DNA of 64,000 nucleotides from Terriglobia bacterium (GTDB taxonomy: Bacteria; Acidobacteriota; Terriglobia; Bryobacterales; Bryobacteraceae), in assembly GCA_020073265.1 (NCBI GenBank), contig JAIQFN010000016.1:39753-103752 (forward strand). The letters run 5' to 3'. Positions 10,924-18,819 of the stretch are shown one piece after another. The translations under genes and the position numbers were made by a program. The notes under the pieces are model-generated. The model saw nothing but the letters and a program-made list of their open reading frames with translations, had not been told where the DNA came from and searched no databases. Within the stretch, counting starts at the first letter, position 1. The number at the start of each line of letters is the position of its first letter.

Positions 10924-11733
10924 CTAACTCACCACCCGCGCCCGGAACGTCCGGCTCCCCACGATCAGCGACCCCACCACGCTCGCCCCCAGCGCCACCA
11001 AAACCCACGCGATGTGCAGCGTCGGAATACTCTGCCCGCCGACCGGAGGCACCATGGCGTACCGCAAACCTTCGGCGCAGTAAGTCAGCGGATTGAACAG
11101 CGTCACCACTTGGAACCACCGGATGTGGTCGAGCGCGCCCCACGGATAGTACGTGCAGCCGGTGAACAGCAGCGGCGTGAAGATCAACGTGAACATCAGG
11201 CTGATCTGCTCCGGCTTGATGCTGGTGCCCATCACCAGCCCGATGCCCGCGCCCACCGCGGCCGTCAACACGATCATTCCCGCCAGCAGGGCGATATGAT
11301 CCGTCCGCACCGCGTAGCGGTCGCCCAGAATCCACCAGGCCAGCGGAAAAATCACCGCCCCGGCCACCACGCCGCGCATGGTGGCGAACAACACCTTCTC
11401 CACTGCAACCAGCCCGATCGGCAGCGGTGACAACAGCCGGTCGTCGATTTCACGCGCGAAGCCGAGATCCAGCACCAGCGGCAGCGTGACGCCTTGCATG
11501 GATGCCACCAACGCCGTGAGTCCCACGATGCCCGGCAGCATAACCGCGACGAACGCTCCCGCCGTCATCCCCATTCCCGGCAGCACTTTTCCGAAGATGA
11601 ACAGGAAGAATAGAGGCTGCAACAGGGCCTGCAGCAGGAACGCGACGATCTCGCGCCCGGTAACCACCAGGTCGCGTCGCAGCATCGCCAGGAAGGCCGT
11701 CATGGCCAGAGAAAAGCGAGACGGTGAATGCAT
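10924..11733 (-). CDS. ABC-2 type exporter permease
   Basis: 269 residues with six predicted membrane segments, e.g. IVAFLLQALLQPLFFLFIFG, AFVAVMLPGIVGLTALVASM (in pieces), VVAGAVIFPLAWWI, HIALLAGMIVLTAAVGAGIG and a last helix IAWVLVALGASVVGSLIVG. The family block TGCTYYPWGALDHIRWFQVVTLFNPLTY (in pieces) is typical of ABC-2/NodJ-like permeases. It overlaps the last base of the upstream ATPase gene, so both form one transporter operon. The substrate (drug, polysaccharide or other) is not deducible. Confidence 0.85.
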   Translation of the reverse strand: MHSPSRFSLAMTAFLAMLRRDLVVTGREIVAFLLQALLQPLFFLFIFGKVLPGMGMTAGAFVAVMLPGIVGLTALVASMQGVTLPLVLDLGFAREIDDRLLSPLPIGLVAVEKVLFATMRGVVAGAVIFPLAWWILGDRYAVRTDHIALLAGMIVLTAAVGAGIGLVMGTSIKPEQISLMFTLIFTPLLFTGCTYYPWGALDHIRWFQVVTLFNPLTYCAEGLRYAMVPPVGGQSIPTLHIAWVLVALGASVVGSLIVGSRTFRARVVS

Positions 11734-12818
11734 CAGCGCAGGTGCCTCCCGGTGAGATAAATGAAAACTTCCTCGAGCGTGGCTTGTTTCAAATGCAGAT
11801 CTCGTACTTCAGCGCCGGCCGCCAGCACGGCCTGCGCCGCGGCCCCGGTCAAGGATCGCGCGTTCTCCGCGTACAGCCGATAGGTCGCGATACCCGGTTC
11901 GTCTTGCCCGGCCGCAGCCGCCGCCGGCGCGCCCCGCATCGCCCAGGGACCGCCTGGACCGGCAGCCGCCTGCATCACCGGCGCCGGTTGCGCCGCCATT
12001 TCTTCCACCTTCGACACTCCCGGCAGCGCTTCGAGCGAACTCTTCAGCCGCTGGTGCGTGGCCGCATCGGACGAATCCGGAACATAGGCCCGAATCTCCA
12101 GCGCGTTGCCACCCGGAATCATTTTCTTCAATTCCGCCGAGGTGTTGTTCACCAGGATCTTGCCGTGATCCATGATGGCGATGCGCTCGCACAGCTTGTC
12201 GGCCTCGTCCATATCGTGCGTGGTCAACAGAATGGTGAGACCCTGCTTGTTCAGCTCGCGAATGCGGTCCCACAGGAACAACCGCGATTGCGGATCCAGG
12301 TTGTTGGTCGGCTCGTCCAGAAACAAAACGTCGGGCGAGTGCATCAGCGCTCTCGCGATCATCAGCCGCTGCGCCATGCCGCCCGAATAGCGATTCACCT
12401 TTTCGTTCTTGCGCTCGCCCAGTCCCAGCTCGTCGAGCAACTTGTCCGCGCGCGCCTCCCGCTCCTTGCGCCCCACGTTGTGATACGCCGCGTGAAACGT
12501 CAGGATCTCGCGCACCTTGAGGCTGCGGTCCAGATTGCTCTGCTGCGGAACCACGGCGATGCGCTGCTTCACCGCGATCGGATCGGCGGCCACGTCGATC
12601 CCCATGATCCTGGCCGCGCCGCTAGTGGGCTTTACGCTCGTGATCAGCACGCCGATGGTGGTGGTCTTCCCCGCCCCATTCGGACCGAGCAACGCGAAGA
12701 TCTCCCCGCGCCGCACCTCGAAAGAAACGCCATCCACGGCGTTGGTCTTGGATTTCTGATAGCGCTTCACCAGCTCGCGCACTTCGATTGCGGGCACACC
12801 ATTGGTAGAATTAGCCAC
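11733..12818 (-). CDS. ABC-2 type exporter ATP-binding protein
   Basis: 361 residues. Walker A is LLGPNGAGKTTT, the Q-loop region is VVPQQSNLD, the ABC signature YSGGMAQRL, Walker B DVLFLDEPTNNLDP and the switch His is in LTTHDMDEAD. This is the CcmA/NodI-type architecture: nucleotide-binding domain to about residue 240, then a C-terminal domain typical of ABC-2 exporters. An Ala/Pro/Gly-rich insert (about residues 285-310: PAPVMQAAAGPGGPW..) interrupts that domain and looks like a flexible linker. It is coupled to the permease gene by a one-base overlap. Confidence 0.9.
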   Translation of the reverse strand: MANSTNGVPAIEVRELVKRYQKSKTNAVDGVSFEVRRGEIFALLGPNGAGKTTTIGVLITSVKPTSGAARIMGIDVAADPIAVKQRIAVVPQQSNLDRSLKVREILTFHAAYHNVGRKEREARADKLLDELGLGERKNEKVNRYSGGMAQRLMIARALMHSPDVLFLDEPTNNLDPQSRLFLWDRIRELNKQGLTILLTTHDMDEADKLCERIAIMDHGKILVNNTSAELKKMIPGGNALEIRAYVPDSSDAATHQRLKSSLEALPGVSKVEEMAAQPAPVMQAAAGPGGPWAMRGAPAAAAAGQDEPGIATYRLYAENARSLTGAAAQAVLAAGAEVRDLHLKQATLEEVFIYLTGRHLR

Positions 12819-12850
12819 ACCGGACCCCAGGATATATTGAATAGCACGAA

Positions 12851-12876
12851 CCCACCCCGTCGCGCACGCGAGTGGG
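12851..12876. promoter_or_regulatory. Imperfect inverted repeat between divergent genes
   Basis: CCCAC (12851-12855) and TCGCG (12860-12864) pair with CGCGA (12867-12871) and GTGGG (12872-12876), leaving a four-base bulge. It sits in the 94-bp gap between the ABC transporter operon (minus) and the amidohydrolase (plus), where both promoters must lie. It could be an operator or simply an RNA hairpin; no clear -35/-10 pair was found. Confidence 0.3.
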
Positions 12877-12912
12877 AACGCAATGCGAGATTCTGCTAGC
12901 CTTGCGTGTTTG

Positions 12913-13893
12913 ATGCCCGTAATTGATTTTCACAACCACTACTACCCTCCCGCCTATCTGGACGCCCTGCGCTCCGGATCAAGCGCTGTCCAGGTGACCA
13001 TCGACGCGCAAGGCAATCCCTGCCTGCACTATCCCGGAGACTACAACGTCGCCGTCCCCGGCCACCGCGACATCGATTACCGGGAGCAGGTCCTCATCGA
13101 ACACGGCATCGACACGCAGGTCCTCACACTGACCACACCCGGCACGTATGTCGAAACGCCGCCCACTGCCACGCGCCTCGCGACGCTGGTGAACGACTGC
13201 TTCGCGGACGTGATCGCGCGCAAGAAAGGCCGCTTCACGGCGCTCGCCACGCTCCCGCTCAACGACCCGCGCGCCTCCGTCGCCGAATTCGAACGCGCGA
13301 CTCGCCAGCTTGGCCTCCGCGGCGCCATGCTCTTCAGCAACGTCAACGGCGTTGCGCTCGCCGACCAGCGCTTCTGGCCGCTGTATGAGGCCGCCAACGA
13401 TCAGGCCGCGGTGCTGTACATTCATCCCACCAATCCCGCCAGCGTCGAAGCTATGACCGAGTACTGGCTGATGCCGCTGGTCGGTTTCCTCTTCGATACC
13501 ACGCTGGCGGCCGCGCATCTGGTGTTCAGCGGCGTAGTGGAGCGATTCCCGCGCATCCGCTGGGCGCTGTGCCATCTCGGCGGCGCGATCCCGTACCTGG
13601 TCGAGCGCCTGGATCGCGGCTTCTATGCCTTCAACGATTGCCGCGCGAATATCAACAAGCCGCCCAGCGAATACCTCAAAAGCTTTTACTACGACACGGT
13701 GAACTTCAACCCGCGCGCCATCGAACTCGCCATCGCTTTCGCCGGCGTGGACCACATCCTGGCGGGCAGCGACTACCCGCACCAGATCGGAAGCATCCCC
13801 AAGATGCTCCAAAGCGTCCACGCCCTGAACATCGCCGAATCCGATAAGGCCGCGATCCTCGCCGGCAACGCCACGAAGCTCCTGGGCTTGTAG
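12913..13893 (+). CDS. Amidohydrolase family protein (ACMSD/decarboxylase-like)
   Basis: 326 residues from ATG 12913, where homology starts directly with the metal motif MPVIDFHNHYYPP (H-x-H). Further family features are VLYIHPTNP, the HLGGAIPYLVERL block after the fourth metal-binding His, and the closing GSDYPHQIG with the catalytic/metal Asp. This is the amidohydrolase-2 (PF04909) type of TIM barrel found in 2-amino-3-carboxymuconate semialdehyde decarboxylase and gamma-resorcylate decarboxylase. The substrate cannot be told; an aromatic-acid decarboxylase is a reasonable guess. The next genes (amidase, enoyl-CoA hydratase) could be in the same catabolic context. Confidence 0.8.
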   Translation: MPVIDFHNHYYPPAYLDALRSGSSAVQVTIDAQGNPCLHYPGDYNVAVPGHRDIDYREQVLIEHGIDTQVLTLTTPGTYVETPPTATRLATLVNDCFADVIARKKGRFTALATLPLNDPRASVAEFERATRQLGLRGAMLFSNVNGVALADQRFWPLYEAANDQAAVLYIHPTNPASVEAMTEYWLMPLVGFLFDTTLAAAHLVFSGVVERFPRIRWALCHLGGAIPYLVERLDRGFYAFNDCRANINKPPSEYLKSFYYDTVNFNPRAIELAIAFAGVDHILAGSDYPHQIGSIPKMLQSVHALNIAESDKAAILAGNATKLLGL

Positions 13894-13894
13894 A

Positions 13895-13934
13895 GTGGGG
13901 CGGCCAATTCTGGCCGCAGCCGCCTTCAGGCGGC
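13895..13934 (+). repeat. Double-hairpin repeat, divergent member R5
   Basis: GTGGG at 13895-13899, hairpin 1 at 13900-13917 (7-bp stem GCGGCCA/TGGCCGC, loop ATTC), one spacer base, hairpin 2 at 13919-13934 (6-bp stem GCCGCC/GGCGGC, loop TTCA). The lead, the 7-4-7 first hairpin and the one-base spacer match R1-R3, but the stem sequences are unrelated and hairpin 2 is shorter. A perfect TATAAT (13939-13944) follows at once, 18 bp before the amidase ATG. Confidence 0.65.
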
Positions 13935-13961
13935 TCTGTATAATTCCTGAGGGAGCACTGC

Positions 13962-15455
13962 ATGCAGCCGGCCGCCACACAGACAGACTCACAAAGCCAA
14001 ACCTTCTTCGATCCCGACTTCGGCTCGGCCCTCGACGCCGCCGCCGCGATCCGCGCGCGCAAGATCTCCGCCGTCGAACTCACTGAGCACATCTTCCGCC
14101 GCATCGATGCATTCCAGCCCAAGCTCAACGCCTACGTTTATCAACTGCGCGAGCAGGCGCTGGAGCAAGCGCGCCAGGCCGATGAGGCGATCACCCGCAA
14201 CCGAGCAACCGGCGTCTTCCACGGCGTCCCGATCAACGTCAAGGAAAGCTTCGGCGTCCAGGGACAACCTTGCACCTGGGGCCTGCCGGGGCTCAAGGAT
14301 TCCAAAGCGCCCGCGAATGCCGTCGCGGTACGCCGCCTTCTGGATGCCGGGTCCATCCTGCTCGGCGCAACCAACGTGCCCCTGAACCTGATGGATGGCC
14401 AGTCCTTCAACGATATCTACGGCACCACGAACAACCCCTGGGATCTGGCGCGCACTCCCGGCGGTTCGTCCGGCGGATCGGCCGCCTCGCTCGCCGCCGG
14501 CCTGGCGTTCCTCAGCATCGGATCGGATATCGGCGGCAGCATCCGAACCCCGTGCGCGTTTTGCGGAGTCTACGGCCACAAGCCGACGCTCGACATCATG
14601 TGCCAGACCGGCCACCTCCCCGGCGGCGTGCACTCCGATCCCGGATTCTCGACCCTGCTGGCCGTCGGCGGCCCGATGGCGCGCAGCGCCGAAGACCTGG
14701 ACGCGGCGTTGCGCATTCTGGCCGGCCCGGAACCTCCCGACTCGAAAGCCTTCCAGTGGACGCTGCCCGCACCGCGACACCAGAGGCTCAGCGACTACCG
14801 CGTGGGCTACCTGCTCGAAGATCCCGCCGTCCCGGTCTCGGCCGAAACCAAGGTCGTCCTGGAAGCGGCCATTCACGCCTGCGAAAAAGCCGGAGCCAAG
14901 CTCAAAGCCGGCTGGCCCGAAAACTTTCAGTTTCAGGAAATGCTCGATGTCTACCTCTTCCTGCTGGGCGCTTTCGACTTCAGCGTGATGCCGCGCGAAC
15001 GCCAGCAGAAACTTCGGCCGCGCCTCGCCGCGCGATCCGACATGCTGGCGCAAGGAATGCTCACCGACTTTGCGCAGTGGCAATGGCGCAACCGCAAGCG
15101 GCTGGCTTATCGCGCGCTGTGGGAAAAATTCTTCGAAACCGTCGACGTGTTCCTGCTTCCCACCGCCTTCACCACGGCCTTCCCGCACGACCGCACGCCG
15201 CAGGACGCCCGCATGATTCCGATGCCAGAAGGCGGCGCGCTGCCCTTCTGGAACATCACCAGCTACATCGCGCCCGCCACCTTGACCGGTTGTCCCGCCA
15301 CCACCGCGCCCGCCGGCCTGAGCAAGAGCGGACTGCCGGTGGGACTCCAGATCGTCGGGCCGTATCTGGAAGACGCAACGCCGATCGCGTTCGCCGGATT
15401 GCTGGCCCGAGAAATCGGCGGATTTCTGCAACCGCCGGACTTTGGCGGAATCTAA
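13962..15455 (+). CDS. Amidase-signature-family hydrolase (GatA-like)
   Basis: 497 residues. The Ser-cisSer-Lys triad is visible: Lys in GVPINVKESFG, the cis-Ser in TPGGSSGGSAAS, and the nucleophile Ser in SIGSDIGGSIRTP. Late conserved text includes NITSYIAPATLTGCPATTAPAG and GLPVGLQIVGPYLEDATPI. No gatB or gatC is nearby and there is no signal peptide, so a free amidase is more likely than the tRNA amidotransferase. A GAGGGAG ribosome-binding site precedes the ATG. The following enoyl-CoA hydratase gene starts 5 bp after its stop, so they are probably co-transcribed. Confidence 0.85.
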   Translation: MQPAATQTDSQSQTFFDPDFGSALDAAAAIRARKISAVELTEHIFRRIDAFQPKLNAYVYQLREQALEQARQADEAITRNRATGVFHGVPINVKESFGVQGQPCTWGLPGLKDSKAPANAVAVRRLLDAGSILLGATNVPLNLMDGQSFNDIYGTTNNPWDLARTPGGSSGGSAASLAAGLAFLSIGSDIGGSIRTPCAFCGVYGHKPTLDIMCQTGHLPGGVHSDPGFSTLLAVGGPMARSAEDLDAALRILAGPEPPDSKAFQWTLPAPRHQRLSDYRVGYLLEDPAVPVSAETKVVLEAAIHACEKAGAKLKAGWPENFQFQEMLDVYLFLLGAFDFSVMPRERQQKLRPRLAARSDMLAQGMLTDFAQWQWRNRKRLAYRALWEKFFETVDVFLLPTAFTTAFPHDRTPQDARMIPMPEGGALPFWNITSYIAPATLTGCPATTAPAGLSKSGLPVGLQIVGPYLEDATPIAFAGLLAREIGGFLQPPDFGGI

Positions 15456-15460
15456 GCATC

Positions 15461-16219
15461 ATGATTGAAGTCACCCAGCGCGGCGAAGTGGCCGTCTTGC
15501 AACTCAAGCACGGTAAAGCCAACGCCCTGGATGTTGAATTCTGCGACGCCATAGCCGCTCAACTCCAGGCGCTGAAGAATTCATCCGCCGGCGCTCTCGT
15601 CCTGATCGGTCAGGGCCAGATCTTTTCGGCGGGCGTGGATCTGCGGCGCGTCTTGAGCGGCGGTCCCGTTTACATTCGCGCCTTCATTCCCAGCCTGCAG
15701 AAGGCCTTCGAGATCCTGTTCAACTTCCCGAAGCCCGTGGTTGCGGCAGTGAACGGCCACGCCATCGCCGGCGGCTGCATCCTGGCGTGCGCGGCCGATC
15801 ATCGGATCATGGCAAACGGTTCCGGACGAATCGGGACTCCCGAATTGCTGGTGGGCGTGCCGTTTCCCACCGTCGCGCTCGAGACCGTGCGCTTCGCCGC
15901 GGGGCCGCAGCATTTCCAAAAGCTGGTCTACAGCGGCGCAACGCTTTCGCCGCACAAGGCCCAGGAATACGGACTCGTGGACGAGGTGGCCGATCCGGGC
16001 GCGCTGCTGGATCACGCCGTGGCGGCCGCCGAACGCCTGGCTCGATTGCCTCGCGCAGCCTTCGCACTGACCAAGAGCCAGATCCGTCAGCCGACTCGAA
16101 CTCGAATCCAGAACGACGGTCCGCGATTCGATCCCACAGTCGAGGAATCGTGGTCGAGTCCGGAAACGCTGGCGGCCATTCAGCAGTATGTGGATCGAAC
16201 GCTCAAGAAGCCGAGCTGA
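15461..16219 (+). CDS. Enoyl-CoA hydratase/isomerase family protein
   Basis: 252 residues. The crotonase fold is recognisable: VAVLQLKHGKANALD at the start, the oxyanion-hole block GQGQIFSAGVDLRRV, and the second one NGHAIAGGCILACAADHRI, followed by RIGTPELLVGVPFP with a candidate catalytic Glu. The C-terminal helices (RAAFALTKSQIRQPT) match the family. It presumably acts on an acyl-CoA; whether as hydratase or isomerase cannot be decided. It starts 5 bp after the amidase stop, and hemD follows after 29 bp. Confidence 0.85.
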   Translation: MIEVTQRGEVAVLQLKHGKANALDVEFCDAIAAQLQALKNSSAGALVLIGQGQIFSAGVDLRRVLSGGPVYIRAFIPSLQKAFEILFNFPKPVVAAVNGHAIAGGCILACAADHRIMANGSGRIGTPELLVGVPFPTVALETVRFAAGPQHFQKLVYSGATLSPHKAQEYGLVDEVADPGALLDHAVAAAERLARLPRAAFALTKSQIRQPTRTRIQNDGPRFDPTVEESWSSPETLAAIQQYVDRTLKKPS

Positions 16220-16248
16220 GACCGCCCCGCGTTGCTAACCTGAAAGGG

Positions 16249-17085
16249 ATGCCCTTCGATGGCCTGCGCGTCGTCAGCTTCGAAAGCCGGCGCGCCAACG
16301 AGATCGCCGAGTTGATCCGCCGGCAAGGTGGCGATCCCTTCGTCGCGCCATCCATGCGCGAGGCCTCCATCCAAAACAACCGCGAAGCCTTCGAGTTCGC
16401 CGAGCGCCTGTTTCGCGGCGAATTCGACATGCTGATCTGCCTCACCGGCGTCGGCATTCGGGCGCTCGACAAGGTCCTGGCATCGCGCTTCGACCCGGGC
16501 GCTTTCGCGGCGGCGCTGCGAAAGATCACCATCGTCGCGCGCGGACCCAAACCCTCGGCGGCGCTGCGCGAAATGCAGGTTCCTGTCGCCGTCACCGTTC
16601 CCGAGCCCAACACCTGGCGCGAACTGGTAGCCGCCATCGCGCCACGCAGCGAGCGCCGCATCGCAGTTCAGGAATATGGCAAATCGAATCCTGAGTTGCT
16701 GGCCGCTCTCCGCGAGCGCGGCGCCGAAGTGACCGCCGTGCGCGTCTATCAATGGGACCTGCCCGAAGACACGCAGCCGCTTCGCGAAGCCATCCGCCGC
16801 ATCGTCGAAGCTCAGGCCGACGTCGCCATCTTCACCACCTCCATCCAGCTCACGCACCTGTTCCGCGTCGCCGCCGAGGCGTGCCTCGACCAAGCCGTTC
16901 ACGCCGCTCTCAGCCGCATGGTGATCGCCTCCATCGGCCCCACCACCACCGAAGCGCTCGAGGAATTCGGCCTCAAGCCCGACATCACTCCGAGTCATCC
17001 CAAGATGGGTTTCCTCATCAAGGAAACCGCCGAGCAGGCCGCTGCGATTCTCGAAAGGAAGCGACGCGTCCATGCCGAAAAATGA
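16249..17085 (+). CDS. hemD: Uroporphyrinogen-III synthase
   Basis: 278 residues from ATG 16249. HemD proteins are poorly conserved in sequence, but the bilobed layout is visible: MPFDGLRVVSFESRRANEIAELI at the start, DMLICLTGVGIRALDKVL, then AALRKITIVARGPKPSAALRE. The second lobe has RRIAVQEYGKSNPELLAALRERGAEVTAVRVYQW (in pieces) and VIASIGPTTTEALEEFGLKPDITPSHPKMG (in pieces). The enzyme inverts ring D when closing hydroxymethylbilane to uroporphyrinogen III in heme and cobalamin synthesis. Its 3' end overlaps atpZ by 14 bp, an unusual partner; the c-type heme proteins nearby give a general demand for heme. Confidence 0.85.
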   Translation: MPFDGLRVVSFESRRANEIAELIRRQGGDPFVAPSMREASIQNNREAFEFAERLFRGEFDMLICLTGVGIRALDKVLASRFDPGAFAAALRKITIVARGPKPSAALREMQVPVAVTVPEPNTWRELVAAIAPRSERRIAVQEYGKSNPELLAALRERGAEVTAVRVYQWDLPEDTQPLREAIRRIVEAQADVAIFTTSIQLTHLFRVAAEACLDQAVHAALSRMVIASIGPTTTEALEEFGLKPDITPSHPKMGFLIKETAEQAAAILERKRRVHAEK

Positions 17086-17284
17086 CCTCATGCAGCAGCT
17101 CGGCAAGTACTACAGCGTGGCCTTCCTGGTTCCGGCCGCGGTGCTGGTCGGCTTCGTCATCGGATACCTGCTCGACAGAGTCTTCGGCACCGGCTTCCTA
17201 AAAATCATCTTTCTGTTCCTGGGCCTGGCCTCGGGCGTGATCCAATTGGTGCGTGAGTTGAGCAAGAGCGATGCCCGAAACTGA
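17072..17284 (+). CDS. atpZ: AtpZ/AtpI-type F0F1 ATP synthase accessory membrane protein
   Basis: 70 residues with two membrane helices (VAFLVPAAVLVGFVIGYLLD and FLKIIFLFLGLASGVIQLV), separated by the short DRVFGTG turn typical of the AtpZ/F0F1-ATPase-gene-1 family. These proteins assist assembly of the c ring and possibly ion (Mg2+/Ca2+) uptake. The gene overlaps hemD by 14 bp upstream and atpI by 14 bp downstream. Confidence 0.8.
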   Translation: MPKNDLMQQLGKYYSVAFLVPAAVLVGFVIGYLLDRVFGTGFLKIIFLFLGLASGVIQLVRELSKSDARN

Positions 17285-17648
17285 CCCGGCGTTCTACGAT
17301 CGGGCGCTGCGCCGCGTCGGCCGCCTGATCCTGGCCATCGCGACCATCGGAGCGGGCGTCCTCACCTCGCTCAAGGGATTCCACATGGGCCTCGCGTTCC
17401 TGATTGGCGCGCTGTTCTCGTACGTCAGCTTCTGGGGCTGGCAGCACGTAGTCGTCGCGCTTTCGCCCGGCGCGTCGAAGCACAAGCCGTGGAAATTCAC
17501 GCTCCGCATTGTCGCGCTCGCCGCGCTGGCCTGCGCTATAATTAAGCTTCTGGGACTCAACGTAGCGGCAGCGGTTACAGGCCTGCTCGTTTCCGCCGCG
17601 GCGGTTATCCTCGAAATCGTTTACGAACTCATCTATGCAAGAGCATGA
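17271..17648 (+). CDS. atpI: ATP synthase subunit I (AtpI/AtpR-like)
   Basis: 125 residues with four hydrophobic helices (GRLILAIATIGAGVLTSL, MGLAFLIGALFSYVSFWGW, LRIVALAALACAIIKLLG, AAAVTGLLVSAAAVILEIVY) and a short charged N terminus. Position directly between atpZ and atpB, with 14-bp overlaps on both sides, and the topology identify it as subunit I, which helps c-ring assembly. Sequence conservation of this family is weak, so the call relies on context. Confidence 0.7.
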   Translation: MPETDPAFYDRALRRVGRLILAIATIGAGVLTSLKGFHMGLAFLIGALFSYVSFWGWQHVVVALSPGASKHKPWKFTLRIVALAALACAIIKLLGLNVAAAVTGLLVSAAAVILEIVYELIYARA

Positions 17649-18375
17649 AGTAGATCTCTGGACAACCAAGCTGTTTAATGATTTTCTGGCTGCGCCCCTG
17701 AACTCACTGCTGAACGCGGTCGGGCGGCCGGCGGCGGATCCCGCGCATCCGTGGCAGAACTGGATCACCATGGAGATCCTGGTGGTTTTGATCATCATGG
17801 TGCTGTTCGCGATCCTGAAGTCGCGCCTCTCCGCCGACAATCCCGGCAAACTGCAGATCCTGTTCGAAACCATCTATGAGTTCGTCGCCGGCCAGGCGCA
17901 CGACGCCGTGGAGCACTCCTCGAAATATGTTCCGTTCTTCGGGACCATTTTCATTTTCATTCTGTTCATGAACCTGATCGGCGTGATTCCGGGCTTCGAA
18001 TCGCCTACCATGACTCCGGCGGTTCCCCTGGCGCTAGCCGTCAGCGTGTTCGGCTACTACAACTGGATGGGTTTCCGCGAGCAGGGCTTGCTCCGCTACC
18101 TGGCGCATTTCGCCGGGCCGGTGTGGTGGATGGCGCCGCTCATGATTCCCATCGAAATCATCAGTACCTTGGCGCGCCCGCTATCGCTCACGGTTCGTCT
18201 CTTCGCGAACATGTTCGCGGGCGAGCGGGTCACCATGACGTTTCTCTCGCTCACTTACCTGGCGATCCCGGCCGTCTTCATGGGGCTGCACGTTTTCGTC
18301 GCATTCTTACAGGCTTTTATTTTTATGCTGCTCGCCATGATCTACGTCGGTGGCGCGGTGGCGCACGAACATTGA
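17635..18375 (+). CDS. atpB: ATP synthase F0 subunit a
   Basis: 246 residues, multi-pass. Conserved segments are FGTIFIFILFMNLIGVIPGFESPT (in pieces), MIPIEIISTLARPLSLTVRLFANMFAGE (in pieces) with the essential Arg of the LxxRL..N motif in the fourth helix, and the closing helix VFVAFLQAFIFMLLAMIYV. This forms the two ion half-channels against the c ring. The ATG at 17635 lies inside the end of atpI. atpE follows after about 96 bp. Confidence 0.92.
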   Translation: MQEHEVDLWTTKLFNDFLAAPLNSLLNAVGRPAADPAHPWQNWITMEILVVLIIMVLFAILKSRLSADNPGKLQILFETIYEFVAGQAHDAVEHSSKYVPFFGTIFIFILFMNLIGVIPGFESPTMTPAVPLALAVSVFGYYNWMGFREQGLLRYLAHFAGPVWWMAPLMIPIEIISTLARPLSLTVRLFANMFAGERVTMTFLSLTYLAIPAVFMGLHVFVAFLQAFIFMLLAMIYVGGAVAHEH

Positions 18376-18456
18376 TACCGGCATCATCGTTTCGAGCGTG
18401 AGCCCGTCGTCCCCCAGGATAGATTGGGAACCACCTCCTCGGAACAATTTCTAAAG

Positions 18457-18462
18457 AAGGAG
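18457..18462 (+). promoter_or_regulatory. Ribosome-binding site deciding the GTG start of atpE
   Basis: AAGGAG ends 9 bases before GTG 18472. It fixes the start there, and the resulting protein begins with a signal-peptide-like leader; an in-frame ATG further upstream has no such site. Confidence 0.7.
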
Positions 18463-18471
18463 AACACTCAA

Positions 18472-18777
18472 GTGACACGTAAGACATTTTTCCTGCTGGC
18501 GGCCCTGCTGTTGGTTGCCTGCCCGATCTTCGCGCAAACTCCCGGTGGCGGAGGCAGCACGAGTTGGAACCTGCCTGCCGCCTACATCGCGATGGGCATC
18601 GCGTCCGGCTTGTGCGGCATCGGACAGGGCAAGGCCACGGCATCGGCGGCGGAAGCCATGGCGCGCAATCCCGGCGCACAGGCGGCCATCCGGTTCGCAC
18701 TCATTTTCGGACTGGTGCTGATTGAATCTCTGGCGCTCTACACGCTGGTCATCACGTTCGTAGCAAAGGCCACTTAA
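18472..18777 (+). CDS. atpE: ATP synthase F0 subunit c with leader peptide and Na+-site residues
   Basis: 101 residues from GTG 18472. A leader (MTRKTFFLLAALLLVACPIFAQ) precedes the usual helical hairpin. Helix 1 contains GLCGIGQGKA with Gln52, the loop is ARNPGAQAAI, and helix 2 contains LVLIESLALYTLVI with the ion-binding Glu85, Ser86 and Tyr90. These correspond in identity and exact spacing to Gln32, Glu65, Ser66 and Tyr70 of the Na+-translocating Ilyobacter tartaricus c subunit; H+ types such as chloroplast c have Ala in place of that Ser. The Thr67 equivalent is Leu87. No atpF, H, A, G, D or C follows; the operon ends here at a hairpin. Confidence 0.9.
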   Translation: MTRKTFFLLAALLLVACPIFAQTPGGGGSTSWNLPAAYIAMGIASGLCGIGQGKATASAAEAMARNPGAQAAIRFALIFGLVLIESLALYTLVITFVAKAT

Positions 18778-18784
18778 TCTCGGC

Positions 18785-18808
18785 GGGGCGGTTCTGAAGG
18801 GCCGCCCC
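18785..18808 (+). terminator. Hairpin after atpE, probable transcription terminator
   Basis: GGGGCGG (18785-18791) pairs perfectly with CCGCCCC (18802-18808) across a 10-base loop, 7 bp after the atpE stop codon. Only a weak T-rich stretch (ATCCTTCC) follows, so termination efficiency is uncertain. It separates the atp block from the downstream lyase gene, which starts 11 bp later. Confidence 0.5.
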
Positions 18809-18819
18809 ATCCTTCCCGC

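Noticed and set aside
14270..15460. Long plus-strand frame preceding the enoyl-CoA hydratase, suggesting a larger protein
   Set aside because: It is an Arg/Pro-rich shadow of the amidase gene; the hydratase family start is ATG 15461.
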